Source: an uncultured Christensenella sp.
Lineage (GTDB): Bacteria > Bacillota > Clostridia > Christensenellales > UBA1242
Length of the DNA: 64,000 nucleotides
Direction: 5' to 3'
Assembly (NCBI GenBank): GCA_910586385.1
Contig: CAJUGX010000001.1
Coordinates: forward strand, 266,958 to 330,957
Part shown: positions 50,838-57,138 of the stretch, piece after piece
How the letters are laid out: each line of letters begins with the position of its first letter
Numbering within the stretch: the first letter of the stretch is position 1
Translations under genes and position numbers: made by a program
The notes under the pieces: model-generated
Told to the model about the DNA's origin: nothing
What the model saw: only the letters and a program-made list of their open reading frames with translations
The model's database searches: none

Positions 50838-50879
50838 TAGGTAAATTTATTTGATTTAAATTGGGTTTTGTATTATAAT
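50838..50879 (+). promoter_or_regulatory. Element promoter with AGGTAAATTTAT box, second copy
   Basis: AGGTAAATTTATT, TTGATT, 17 bases, TATAAT, matching the layout at 47745-47787. The gene start is about 28 bases further, after AAAGGAGTG. Confidence 0.75.
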
Positions 50880-50906
50880 TGATTTTGTATATAAAGGAGT
50901 GCATAA

Positions 50907-51209
50907 ATGAAAACAAAACAAGAATTTGAAAAGTGTTTACAAGATTATATCTGCAATACTCTATTATATGAGATTCCTTATGTTGCAAGGTTAGATAAAT
51001 TATATAATACTAACCTAAAACGATTACCATATAAAGAAAGATTAGAAAAATTTAAATTTACTTTTGCTCCAGAGGGTAAGAAAATGGTGCTTGAGTATTT
51101 TACACTTTGTTATATTTCTCATGGTGTTAAAAATAGTGGCAAGATAGATGATGCAGACTATAACAAATTAATTCCCCTTATTGAGCAAATGTTTGTTGAT
51201 GAAGAATAG
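50907..51209 (+). CDS. Hypothetical protein of the integrative element
   Basis: A 100-residue, mostly helical protein with no motif I know. It is lysine- and tyrosine-rich in the first part (LDKLYNTNLKRLPYKERLEK) and acidic at the end (EQMFVDEE). It has a good ribosome binding site (AAAGGAGTG) and its own promoter and terminator (51236-51268), so it is a single-gene unit that may be regulated with the 47815 operon through the shared promoter box. Confidence 0.6.
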   Translation: MKTKQEFEKCLQDYICNTLLYEIPYVARLDKLYNTNLKRLPYKERLEKFKFTFAPEGKKMVLEYFTLCYISHGVKNSGKIDDADYNKLIPLIEQMFVDEE

Positions 51210-51235
51210 ATATGCTTAACATTATAGTTAAGTTA

Positions 51236-51270
51236 AGACAATGATCAATAGCGATCGTTGTCTTTTTTAT
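51236..51270 (+). terminator. Terminator after the 50907 gene
   Basis: AAGACAATGATC / GATCGTTGTCTT hairpin with a T run. The following 51271-51464 holds one AGGTAAATTAAGG box (51427) but no gene I can support. Confidence 0.85.
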
Positions 51271-51464
51271 TATCTATTTGTTATTTCGCTTTTAACAAGA
51301 GTTTGACAGTAATCAACAGATTTACACGCTTAAATATGTTTCGCTTGTTTAACGCGCGATAATGCAAGTATTTTGCTATGGTTTGAGTTTAATAAGATAA
51401 TCTATGTTGTAGTGAAATCGTTGTAAAGGTAAATTAAGGTGCCTTAAAAAGAAAAATCAATTAA

Positions 51465-51668
51465 AATATTATCATACTCTTTGAGAGTAGTAACTTTAAG
51501 GTTAGACACTATAAATATTTCTTTGAAAGAAAATTTCTTTTCGTGTCGATTTACAGGTACTGTATATATATGTGCGCGACAAAAAATTTTTACCCATACT
51601 CTGCCCTTTTGCAGATTGAGTAAAGATTTTAAATAAGGAGGTACATATATATGACAAATTCAAGTTAA
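51465..51668 (+). ncRNA. Structured leader RNA, copy 2 (upstream of the xis-int operon)
   Basis: It aligns over its length with 44985-45182. Here the first stem is GACAC/GTGTC, its inner hairpin is TTTC-TTT-GAAA, and the second stem is TACTC/GAGTA around the same CTGCCCTTTTGCA loop. The stems differ from copy 1 but still pair. It precedes a strong AAGGAGG and a tiny frame. It lies 102 bases before the operon that ends in the integrase, so it may set excisionase and integrase expression. Confidence 0.6.
51651..51668 (+). CDS. Tiny leader peptide MTNSS
   Basis: ATG ACA AAT TCA AGT TAA with AAGGAGGTAC upstream. It is the counterpart of MIDTS at 45165. Both end in Ser and stop, and the bases around the stop are conserved (CAAGTT). 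Confidence 0.4.
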   Translation: MTNSS

Positions 51669-51769
51669 ATACAAAATCAATCAACACAAAATCTTATTTA
51701 TTTAAAAATTTAAAAACAAATTCGCCTACAAGGGCAAAACATTATTTTATATTAAGGAGAAAAAGAAAT

Positions 51770-52195
51770 ATGAATACACAAATTAAAACAAAAAAAGAAA
51801 CACAACAACCTAATAAATTAGAAATTTTACTAGAAGACTTTGACTATATAAAAGTTATTACAAACAAAAAACCAATCATTGAATGTATGGATATATATGA
51901 TTCCATCGATGAATTATTTGATGAAGATGAAATAAATGACGATTTAAGAGAAATGTTATTTACAATGTATGGTTACCAAGATCAAGATGAAATTCACATA
52001 ATAAACTCTATCTTTAAAAAGGGTTTTGACTATATATATTCAGACCCATGCGAAACTCTTCCAGAAATACTAAAATTTCTAAATAGGAGTTTAAGAAAAA
52101 TATTGTCTAGGACAAGCTCAAGAGAAGAATACGAATATAGAACTGATAAAGGTTTCTATTTCAGTGAAAATTTAGTTAATAAAGGAGATAAATAA
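51770..52195 (+). CDS. Acidic hypothetical protein, first gene of the integrase operon
   Basis: The 141-residue protein is strongly acidic (DSIDELFDEDEINDDLREML) and predicted helical. I do not recognise a family. The ATG follows AAGGAGAAAAAG. It lies one base before the next gene and starts the four-gene operon 51770-54112 behind structured leader 2. Confidence 0.65.
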   Translation: MNTQIKTKKETQQPNKLEILLEDFDYIKVITNKKPIIECMDIYDSIDELFDEDEINDDLREMLFTMYGYQDQDEIHIINSIFKKGFDYIYSDPCETLPEILKFLNRSLRKILSRTSSREEYEYRTDKGFYFSENLVNKGDK

Positions 52196-52196
52196 T

Positions 52197-52478
52197 ATGA
52201 AAAATAAAAAAAAGTTACAAGGAGATATTTGCACAATAAATATTTTAAATAGAAACAATAAAATTGAAACAGTCGATGTTTGCAACCCTAACTTGTTTAT
52301 ACCTATAGCAACAATAAATACTATAAATCAATATATTGGCGAATATATAAAAGAAGATTGGAATGAATCTTTGGATGAGTTTCAAGAATATTTAAATAAA
52401 GCTCATGATATAATTTCAAACATTTCAAAACAACACCCAGATTCTTTATATCATTTTATCAATGAAGTAAAGGAATAA
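52197..52478 (+). CDS. Small hypothetical protein in the integrase operon
   Basis: A 93-residue protein of unknown function. A strand-rich start (GDICTINILNRNNKIETVDV) is followed by helices (DEFQEYLNKAHDIISNISKQ). Its ribosome binding site AAAGGAGAT lies within the end of the previous gene. It lies four bases before the excisionase-like gene. Confidence 0.6.
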   Translation: MKNKKKLQGDICTINILNRNNKIETVDVCNPNLFIPIATINTINQYIGEYIKEDWNESLDEFQEYLNKAHDIISNISKQHPDSLYHFINEVKE

Positions 52479-52482
52479 ATTA

Positions 52483-52695
52483 ATGGTTATACTTAGAACT
52501 GTACAACAGTGTTTAGCAGAAATAAAAAAGCTAGACCCAAACACAGCAGTGAGCGAGCATGTTATTCGCTCACTGTGTAAGTATAACAAGATTGATTGAC
52601 ACAAGATTGGGTGCAAGTGGATGATCAGTCTTGAAAGCTTGTTTAATTACCTTAATAATAACTTTGGAGAAAGAATAGATGAAGAGAAACAATAA
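52483..52695 (+). CDS. xis: Excisionase-like DNA-binding protein with one in-frame UGA
   Basis: Seventy residues if UGA at codon 39 (52597-52599) is read through. A short helix-turn-helix of excisionase type is visible: a first helix (TVQQCLAEIKKL), then SEHVIRSLCKYNKID-(UGA)-HKIGCKWMISLESL and LFNYLNN. The segment after the UGA, IGCKWMISLESLFNYL, matches the usual IGRKWLINxDxLxxYL pattern, and Trp suits the UGA position. Standard decoding stops after 38 residues and would lose the recognition part. The gene overlaps the integrase start by 17 bases, the usual xis-int order. The symbol is by position and pattern only. Confidence 0.7.
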
Positions 52696-54112
52696 AGATA
52701 TAATGTGTGTTGAAGAAACTTATAACAAAAGAAACGAATTATCTTTTGTGCTGCGTTGTAGTGGTAAGGATCCATTCACTAAAAAATATAAAGTATATGT
52801 TAAGACTGTTAAAGTACCTTTAGATTTAAAAGGCAAAAAGGAAATTGAACAATTTAGGTTACAATGTCAAATTGACTGGAAAAATGAAGTTGATAAAAAA
52901 TCTAAAGGGTTACTCTTATATAAAGATGATAAAACTTGTTTCTATGATTATGCTGAAAAGTGGGTTGAAGATATTATACGATATAACAAAGAAGCATATC
53001 ATCACTATTCTACTTGTAAAGGAAATTTAAAAATATTCAAAGAAAAGTTTGGTTTATATACATTACAAGAGATGACACTCCCAGTCATTCAACATTTTTG
53101 CGACTGGCTTTGTGAAAGAACATACAAAAAAGAAATAATAAGAGTAAAGAAAAGCATAAAAGAAATAATACAAGAGAAACATTTAACTTTTAAACAAACT
53201 TATACTGGTTGCGGGATTGCTAATGCGACATTATGTGTCGCATTAGAAGTCGGCAAAACAATCAATAAAACAACTGCGAAAAAGATTTGTGATTTTTTAG
53301 ATATAAATTTTAATACATACTTTGAATTGACAAGTGAAGATGTCCCTTATTCTAAAAGTTCAAACAAAAGTTTAAAAGGTATGTTGCATAGTGTTTTATC
53401 TCAAGCTGTTAAAGAAGGACTAATACCGATTAACTATGCTACAAATGAATATACAAAGCCAGTTACTGGGACTGTCGGCAAAAAAGAGATATTTGATTCT
53501 CTTGATGAAATAAGAGAATTTAGAAATATTATAAATGATGAACAAGATATACGAAAGAAAACCGCATTTTTCATTTCACTCAACACTGGCGTAAGAAGTG
53601 CCGAGCTTGCTGGGCTTGAATGGAAAGATATAGATTTTGAAACTGGAATTTTATCAATCAATAGAAATACAATGTATGTAAGCGGTTTTGGAACAGTAAC
53701 AAAAGGCACAAAAAACAAATCATCTACAAGAACGATTAAAATGCCTATGGGATTAATATCTATTTTAAAGGAATATAAAACTTGGTGGGAACAAGAAAAG
53801 ATATACCATGGCGACTTATGGGCAAATACCGATAGGCTATTTGTTCAACATTGTGGTAAAGATATGGCAAACTCTACTATAAGCAAATGGTTAAGCAAGT
53901 TTGAAGAATTGAAAAATATAAAACATGTTACATTACATGGACTAAGACATACAAATATTACAATGCTAATCACAAATGGAACTGACGTTAAGACTGTTTC
54001 GGCAAGAGTTGGACATAACAATCCGCAAACGACATTAAAAATTTATTCACACTATACAAAAGAATCAGACAGTAAAGCAAGCGAACTGATAGACAATTTA
54101 ATATTTGGTTAA
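52679..54112 (+). CDS. int: Tyrosine-type integrase of the element
   Basis: The 477-residue site-specific recombinase joins the 8-base core into the tRNA anticodon loop. Catalytic residues are in place: Arg306 (GVRSAELAG), His420-x2-Arg423 (HGLRH), His446 (GHNN) and Tyr456 (KIYSHYT). An arm-binding region (residues about 1-60) and a core-binding domain (about 75-150) precede them. Residues about 160-225 form an unusual insertion resembling a Cro/C1-type helix-turn-helix (CGIANATLCVALEVGKTINK then TTAKKICDFLDI). All seven or more Trp codons are TGG, and no internal UGA occurs. The ATG follows GGAG. It is the last gene before its terminator and the element's tRNA. Confidence 0.93.
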   Translation: MKRNNKDIMCVEETYNKRNELSFVLRCSGKDPFTKKYKVYVKTVKVPLDLKGKKEIEQFRLQCQIDWKNEVDKKSKGLLLYKDDKTCFYDYAEKWVEDIIRYNKEAYHHYSTCKGNLKIFKEKFGLYTLQEMTLPVIQHFCDWLCERTYKKEIIRVKKSIKEIIQEKHLTFKQTYTGCGIANATLCVALEVGKTINKTTAKKICDFLDINFNTYFELTSEDVPYSKSSNKSLKGMLHSVLSQAVKEGLIPINYATNEYTKPVTGTVGKKEIFDSLDEIREFRNIINDEQDIRKKTAFFISLNTGVRSAELAGLEWKDIDFETGILSINRNTMYVSGFGTVTKGTKNKSSTRTIKMPMGLISILKEYKTWWEQEKIYHGDLWANTDRLFVQHCGKDMANSTISKWLSKFEELKNIKHVTLHGLRHTNITMLITNGTDVKTVSARVGHNNPQTTLKIYSHYTKESDSKASELIDNLIFG

Positions 54113-54114
54113 AA

Positions 54115-54140
54115 TAAAAAAGCACATGAAGTGCTTTTTT
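54115..54140. terminator. Shared terminator of int and the element tRNA-Arg
   Basis: AAAAAAGCAC / GTGCTTTTTT hairpin between the convergent int and tRNA genes, with T runs on both strands. Confidence 0.85.
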
Positions 54141-54217
54141 TGGTGCGCCGCAAGGGATTCGAACCCCTGACCTTTAGTTCCGTAGACTAACGCTCTATCC
54201 AGCTGAGCTAGCGGCGC
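54141..54217 (-). tRNA. tRNA-Arg(ACG), complete copy carried by the element
   Basis: Acceptor stem GCGCCGC/GCGGCGC pairs fully. The D arm GCTC...GAGC, the anticodon stem TTAGT/ACTAA with loop CTACGGA (anticodon ACG) and the T arm AGGGG/CCCTT with TTCGAAT are all intact, and CCA is encoded (54141-54143). The anticodon stem differs from the split host copy (TTCGT/ACGAA) by a compensated pair. This shows that it is a separate gene brought by the element. A weak promoter of its own (TTGTAA, 17 bases, TTAATA) lies just upstream on the minus strand. It probably replaces the host gene destroyed by the insertion. Confidence 0.93.
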
Positions 54218-54334
54218 AAATATTAAGTTTTTTAGTAGGTTTTTTACAATTTTTTTACAACAAACTTGAAAACCTACTGAAAAGTGCTTGAAAACCCTTA
54301 TAAATAAAGGGGTTTTGTTGGATAGACCAAGTAG
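54218..54334. promoter_or_regulatory. Right end of the element: tRNA promoter and possible integrase arm sites
   Basis: A 10-base inverted repeat (AGTAGGTTTT 54234-54243; AAAACCTACT 54269-54278) and repeated ACAATTT/AAATTGT tracts lie between the tRNA and the right core. Such repeats near an attachment core are often arm-type integrase or excisionase sites. No experimental consensus is available for comparison. Confidence 0.4.
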
Positions 54335-54373
54335 TCCGTAGACGAACGCTCTATCCAGCTGAGCTAGCGGCGC
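54335..54373 (-). pseudogene. 5' half of the interrupted host tRNA-Arg(ACG) gene (right attachment site)
   Basis: On the minus strand it starts with GCGCCGCTAGCTCAGCTGG, continues through the D arm and anticodon stem TTCGT and stops after the loop TCTACGGA. Beyond that the sequence is unrelated. TTCGT pairs with ACGAA in the orphan 3' half at 44686-44731, not with the intact copy. The original promoter remains attached. Confidence 0.9.
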
Positions 54374-54394
54374 ATATTTGGTTTTTGCGTTGTT

Positions 54395-54423
54395 ATTATA
54401 GCAGTCTCAATGGAAAATGTAAA
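54395..54423 (-). promoter_or_regulatory. Original promoter of the split tRNA-Arg gene
   Basis: Minus strand TTTACA (54418-54423), 17 bases, TATAAT (54395-54400), 21 bases before the orphan tRNA 5' end. It now transcribes a truncated tRNA and then, leftwards, into the element. Confidence 0.7.
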
Positions 54424-54442
54424 GGGATTTTACAAATTGATA

Positions 54443-54471
54443 TTGAAAAAACGTTTAGGGTGTGATAGAAT
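54443..54471 (+). promoter_or_regulatory. Promoter of the GNAT-like gene, probably leaderless
   Basis: TTGAAA (54443-54448), 17 bases, TAGAAT (54466-54471). The ATG is six bases downstream and no ribosome binding site is seen. Confidence 0.65.
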
Positions 54472-54477
54472 ATTTCT

Positions 54478-55065
54478 ATGGAAAATGTTCAAGAAAAGAT
54501 GAAGAGTCTCATAAATTATGGGCAAAAAGTGTATGCGGTTGATTTCAAAGGACAATTGTTTTTCATTGTTGAAAGTGGAAGATTGCAAGGTGGAGACAGA
54601 GAGTGCCAGAAGGATTTTTTCTTGTTTGACGGAAAATCTCAAATTGGATATCTTTATCTTGCGGAAATGATGTTGGGGAAAGCAGAACAAGAATTTGAGA
54701 AACAAGACGGCGTGCTTGTTGTGCCCGACGATTTCTTTTTCTTGACCGAGATTGAAATCTCAAGCATAGAAAATCGTCGCAAGGGATTGGCAAGTATGCT
54801 TCTAAACTGGGCGACAAAAGAAATGCAAAAAATTGCAATGAACAAGGGATATGATATGCCACTTCTTTTCATAAGACAAAACAGCTTGGAAACTTTTGGC
54901 TTTTATGAAAAATGGGGCGCAGTTGGGAATCAGTCTGTTATGGACAACAACATTGGTTCAAGCAGTTATATGATTATCAACAAGCCAGAGCAAAAACCTG
55001 AGTACGATGTTAAGGTTGTTGCCGAATATGAAAAACCAATAGTAAAAGAAGATAGGTCTCGCTGA
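54478..55065 (+). CDS. GNAT-like acetyltransferase-fold protein
   Basis: The 195-residue protein has an acetyl-CoA-binding type segment, SIENRRKGLASMLLNWATKEM (R/Q-x2-G-x-G/A pattern, about residues 98-118), followed by FGFYEKWGAVG, typical of GNAT motif B. The first 40 residues and the C-terminal 25 lie outside the fold. The acceptor is unknown. The ATG at 54478 lies directly after its promoter. The UGA stop lies in the loop of the terminator at 55051-55079. Confidence 0.75.
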   Translation: MENVQEKMKSLINYGQKVYAVDFKGQLFFIVESGRLQGGDRECQKDFFLFDGKSQIGYLYLAEMMLGKAEQEFEKQDGVLVVPDDFFFLTEIEISSIENRRKGLASMLLNWATKEMQKIAMNKGYDMPLLFIRQNSLETFGFYEKWGAVGNQSVMDNNIGSSSYMIINKPEQKPEYDVKVVAEYEKPIVKEDRSR

Positions 55066-55131
55066 AACCTATCTTTTTTTGTTTATGTTGAAGAGTAAAA
55101 TGGAAAATGCGGGCGTCACAGACGCTTTTTT
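55051..55131 (+). terminator. Two plus-strand terminator hairpins between convergent genes
   Basis: GATAGGT / AACCTATC with TTTTTTT (55051-55080), and GCGTC-ACA-GACGC with TTTTTT (55113-55131). The second lies inside the 3' end of the convergent uvrC. Confidence 0.8.
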
Positions 55132-56921
55132 ATCTCGTGGGCAAGTGCTTCATGGATGCCCTTGACATGGCAGAGTTCTTCAATGCTGGCATGTCGGATG
55201 TTTTCGGTTGTGCTAAATGCTGAAAGCAAAGCGTTGATTTTTACTTTGCCTAGTCCTGGGATGTCATCAAGCTCGGTCTTTGTTTGATCTTTTGTGCGCA
55301 GTTGTCTGTGGAAAGTGATTGCAAAGCGGTGAGATTCGTCTCTGATGCGTTGAAGTAGTTTGAGCTCGGCGCTGCCATATTTCAAAATGACAGGGATGTT
55401 CGATTTGGTTGTGTAGACTTCTTCCAATCTCTTGGCGAGCGAAATCATTTCAATTTTATCTTCAAGTCCAAAGGATTTCAAAATCTCAAAGCAAGATGAC
55501 AGTTGCCCTTTTCCACCATCGATAACAAGCAGATTTGGTTTTTCTGAAAAACTTTCTCCGTTTTGATCGACATATCTTTGAAGTCGGCGAGTCAGCGTTT
55601 CTTTGAGACTTTCAAAGTCGTTGTTGCCTTGCACAGTTTTGATTTTGTATTTTCTATATTGTTTTTTGTCTGCCTTTCCATTGACAAAGACCACCATTGA
55701 TGCGACCTTGTTGCTTCCGCTTATGTGGGAGATGTCATAACATTCCATTCGAAAAGGAAGTTCTTTCAATCCCAATTTTTCTTGAAGTTGTTTGACTGCT
55801 CCAAGTCCACTGCTGTATGCAAGTTTTTCTTTTTCAAGATGTTTTGAAAGATACTCCACCGCATTCTCTTTTGCCATGCTCAGAAGTCTCAGGTTTATGC
55901 CATGTGGGTTTGAGATTATTTTTATGTTTTTTCCAAGATAGTCACAAAGAAGGCTTTCGTCGATGGGGTGACTTAGGATGATTTCATGTGGCACAAGAGT
56001 CGTCTGATAATACTGTGATACAAAATTGAAAAGTGTCTCAGACTCTTCGAGTTCTGCATCGCTTTGGACAAAGTTTGCCACGCCAAGGATTTTGCCTGCA
56101 CGCACAACGACGACAGTTATCACTCCATTGAGACCATCGCTGTGATAAGCAAAAATGTCTTTGTCTACATCCTTTGGCAAATTTGCGACAACTCTTTGTT
56201 TGAGTTTTGAAATCATCTTCAAACACTCTCGAAGCTCAATTGCTCTTTCAAAGTTTTGCAAATTGGAAGCGGTTTCCATCTTCTGAGATATTATCTCTTC
56301 AATCTCGTCGTCGTTTCCGTTGAGGAAGCGGACAACTTTCTTGATTTCTTCTGCATAATCTTCTTTGGTTACTCTGCCCGTGCAGGGTGCAAGACAAAGT
56401 CCAAGAGAATAGTTTAAGCATTCTCTCTTTGCAGTTGGAGTGGTTGAAAGTTTTGATTTGCAAGTTCGGATTTTGAAAGCAAAGCTTATGGTTTTCAAAA
56501 TTTCGCGTGGGTCAATGCCGGCGATGTAAGGACCAAAGTATTTTGCACCATCATCTTTCTTGACCTTTCTCACAACCTCAAGCCTTGGAAAATCCTCTTT
56601 CATGTCAATCTTGATGTACGGAAACATCTTCCCATCTTTGAGCAGAATGTTGTAGAAAGGTTGATGCTTGTGAATAAGGTTGCTCTCGAGGGCGAGGGCA
56701 TCAAGTTCGCTCATGGCGATGAAATAGTCAAAGTCGTCGATGTTGTCAACCATCGCTTGGACCTTGCTTGGTTTTGGAGAAGAGTGGAAATATTGGCTGA
56801 CTCGGTTCTTCAAGTTTTTCGCTTTTCCAATATAAATTATCTCTCCATTTTTGTCTCGCATGACATACACACCGGGTTTGGTGGTAAGTGTCCTGAGTTT
56901 GGCACTTATTCGCTCGTTCAT
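55116..56921 (-). CDS. uvrC: Excinuclease ABC subunit C
   Basis: UvrC makes both incisions around DNA lesions in nucleotide-excision repair. The 601-residue length is typical. The GIY-YIG domain is at the start (KPGVYVMRDKNGEIIYIGKA), then a UvrC-type Cys cluster (CKSKL...CLNYSLGLCLAPC), a UVR motif (about residues 200-235), the RNase-H-like endonuclease (CYDISHISGS, LLVIDGGKGQL) and a tandem helix-hairpin-helix end (DIPGLGKVKINALL, CHVKGIHEALA). The start has no strong ribosome binding site near 56925-56935. uvrA and uvrB are not in the window. Confidence 0.96.
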   Translation of the reverse strand: MNERISAKLRTLTTKPGVYVMRDKNGEIIYIGKAKNLKNRVSQYFHSSPKPSKVQAMVDNIDDFDYFIAMSELDALALESNLIHKHQPFYNILLKDGKMFPYIKIDMKEDFPRLEVVRKVKKDDGAKYFGPYIAGIDPREILKTISFAFKIRTCKSKLSTTPTAKRECLNYSLGLCLAPCTGRVTKEDYAEEIKKVVRFLNGNDDEIEEIISQKMETASNLQNFERAIELRECLKMISKLKQRVVANLPKDVDKDIFAYHSDGLNGVITVVVVRAGKILGVANFVQSDAELEESETLFNFVSQYYQTTLVPHEIILSHPIDESLLCDYLGKNIKIISNPHGINLRLLSMAKENAVEYLSKHLEKEKLAYSSGLGAVKQLQEKLGLKELPFRMECYDISHISGSNKVASMVVFVNGKADKKQYRKYKIKTVQGNNDFESLKETLTRRLQRYVDQNGESFSEKPNLLVIDGGKGQLSSCFEILKSFGLEDKIEMISLAKRLEEVYTTKSNIPVILKYGSAELKLLQRIRDESHRFAITFHRQLRTKDQTKTELDDIPGLGKVKINALLSAFSTTENIRHASIEELCHVKGIHEALAHEIKKRL

Positions 56922-57081
56922 ATTTCTATTATATAGTCTTTAGACAAAATTACAAATTGATTTTGAGAAGTTTTGCAACACCTATCAGCGGAGTGCTCAT
57001 TTTTATTGGTGGATAAAATGGAAGATCCCCCAAATTTTCTTATTATTTTAGATCCAACTTAAGACTTTTTTGAGAAAAATG

Positions 57082-57110
57082 TTGAAATTTGTATTTTTAT
57101 TTGTTATAAT
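57082..57110 (+). promoter_or_regulatory. Promoter of the VirB6-like gene
   Basis: TTGAAA (57082-57087), 17 bases, TATAAT (57105-57110), followed by AAAGGAGGG and the ATG at 57139. Confidence 0.75.
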
Positions 57111-57138
57111 GTGAAAAATAAATAAAGGAGGGCGCAGA

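Larger units (their letters stand above)
44724..54342. mobile_element. 9.6-kb integrative element inserted in the anticodon loop of tRNA-Arg(ACG)
   Basis: The ends are the 8-base core TCCGTAGA at 44724-44731 and 54335-54342, which covers the anticodon complement. Outside them lie the 3' half with its terminator (left) and the 5' half with its promoter (right) of one host tRNA. Inside are a Rep-like protein, an XRE regulator, a DNA-binding-like protein, a PD-(D/E)XK nuclease-like protein, an excisionase-like protein, a tyrosine integrase and a complete tRNA-Arg(ACG). A third core copy lies within that tRNA (54179-54186). The element is more AT-rich than its flanks. No conjugation or capsid genes are present, so it is a satellite-like or mobilisable element. 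Length 9,619 bases by these ends. Confidence 0.9.

Noticed and set aside
45997..52599. Recoding of UGA to glycine or selenocysteine
   Set aside because: The contexts fit Trp, no SECIS-like hairpin directly follows the sites, and glycine would break the excisionase and Rep patterns.
54141..54186. Standard reading that the intact tRNA-Arg is the host gene repaired by the element's 3' end
   Set aside because: The anticodon-stem base pairs show that the left 3' half belongs with the right 5' half at 54335-54373, and both keep the original terminator and promoter.
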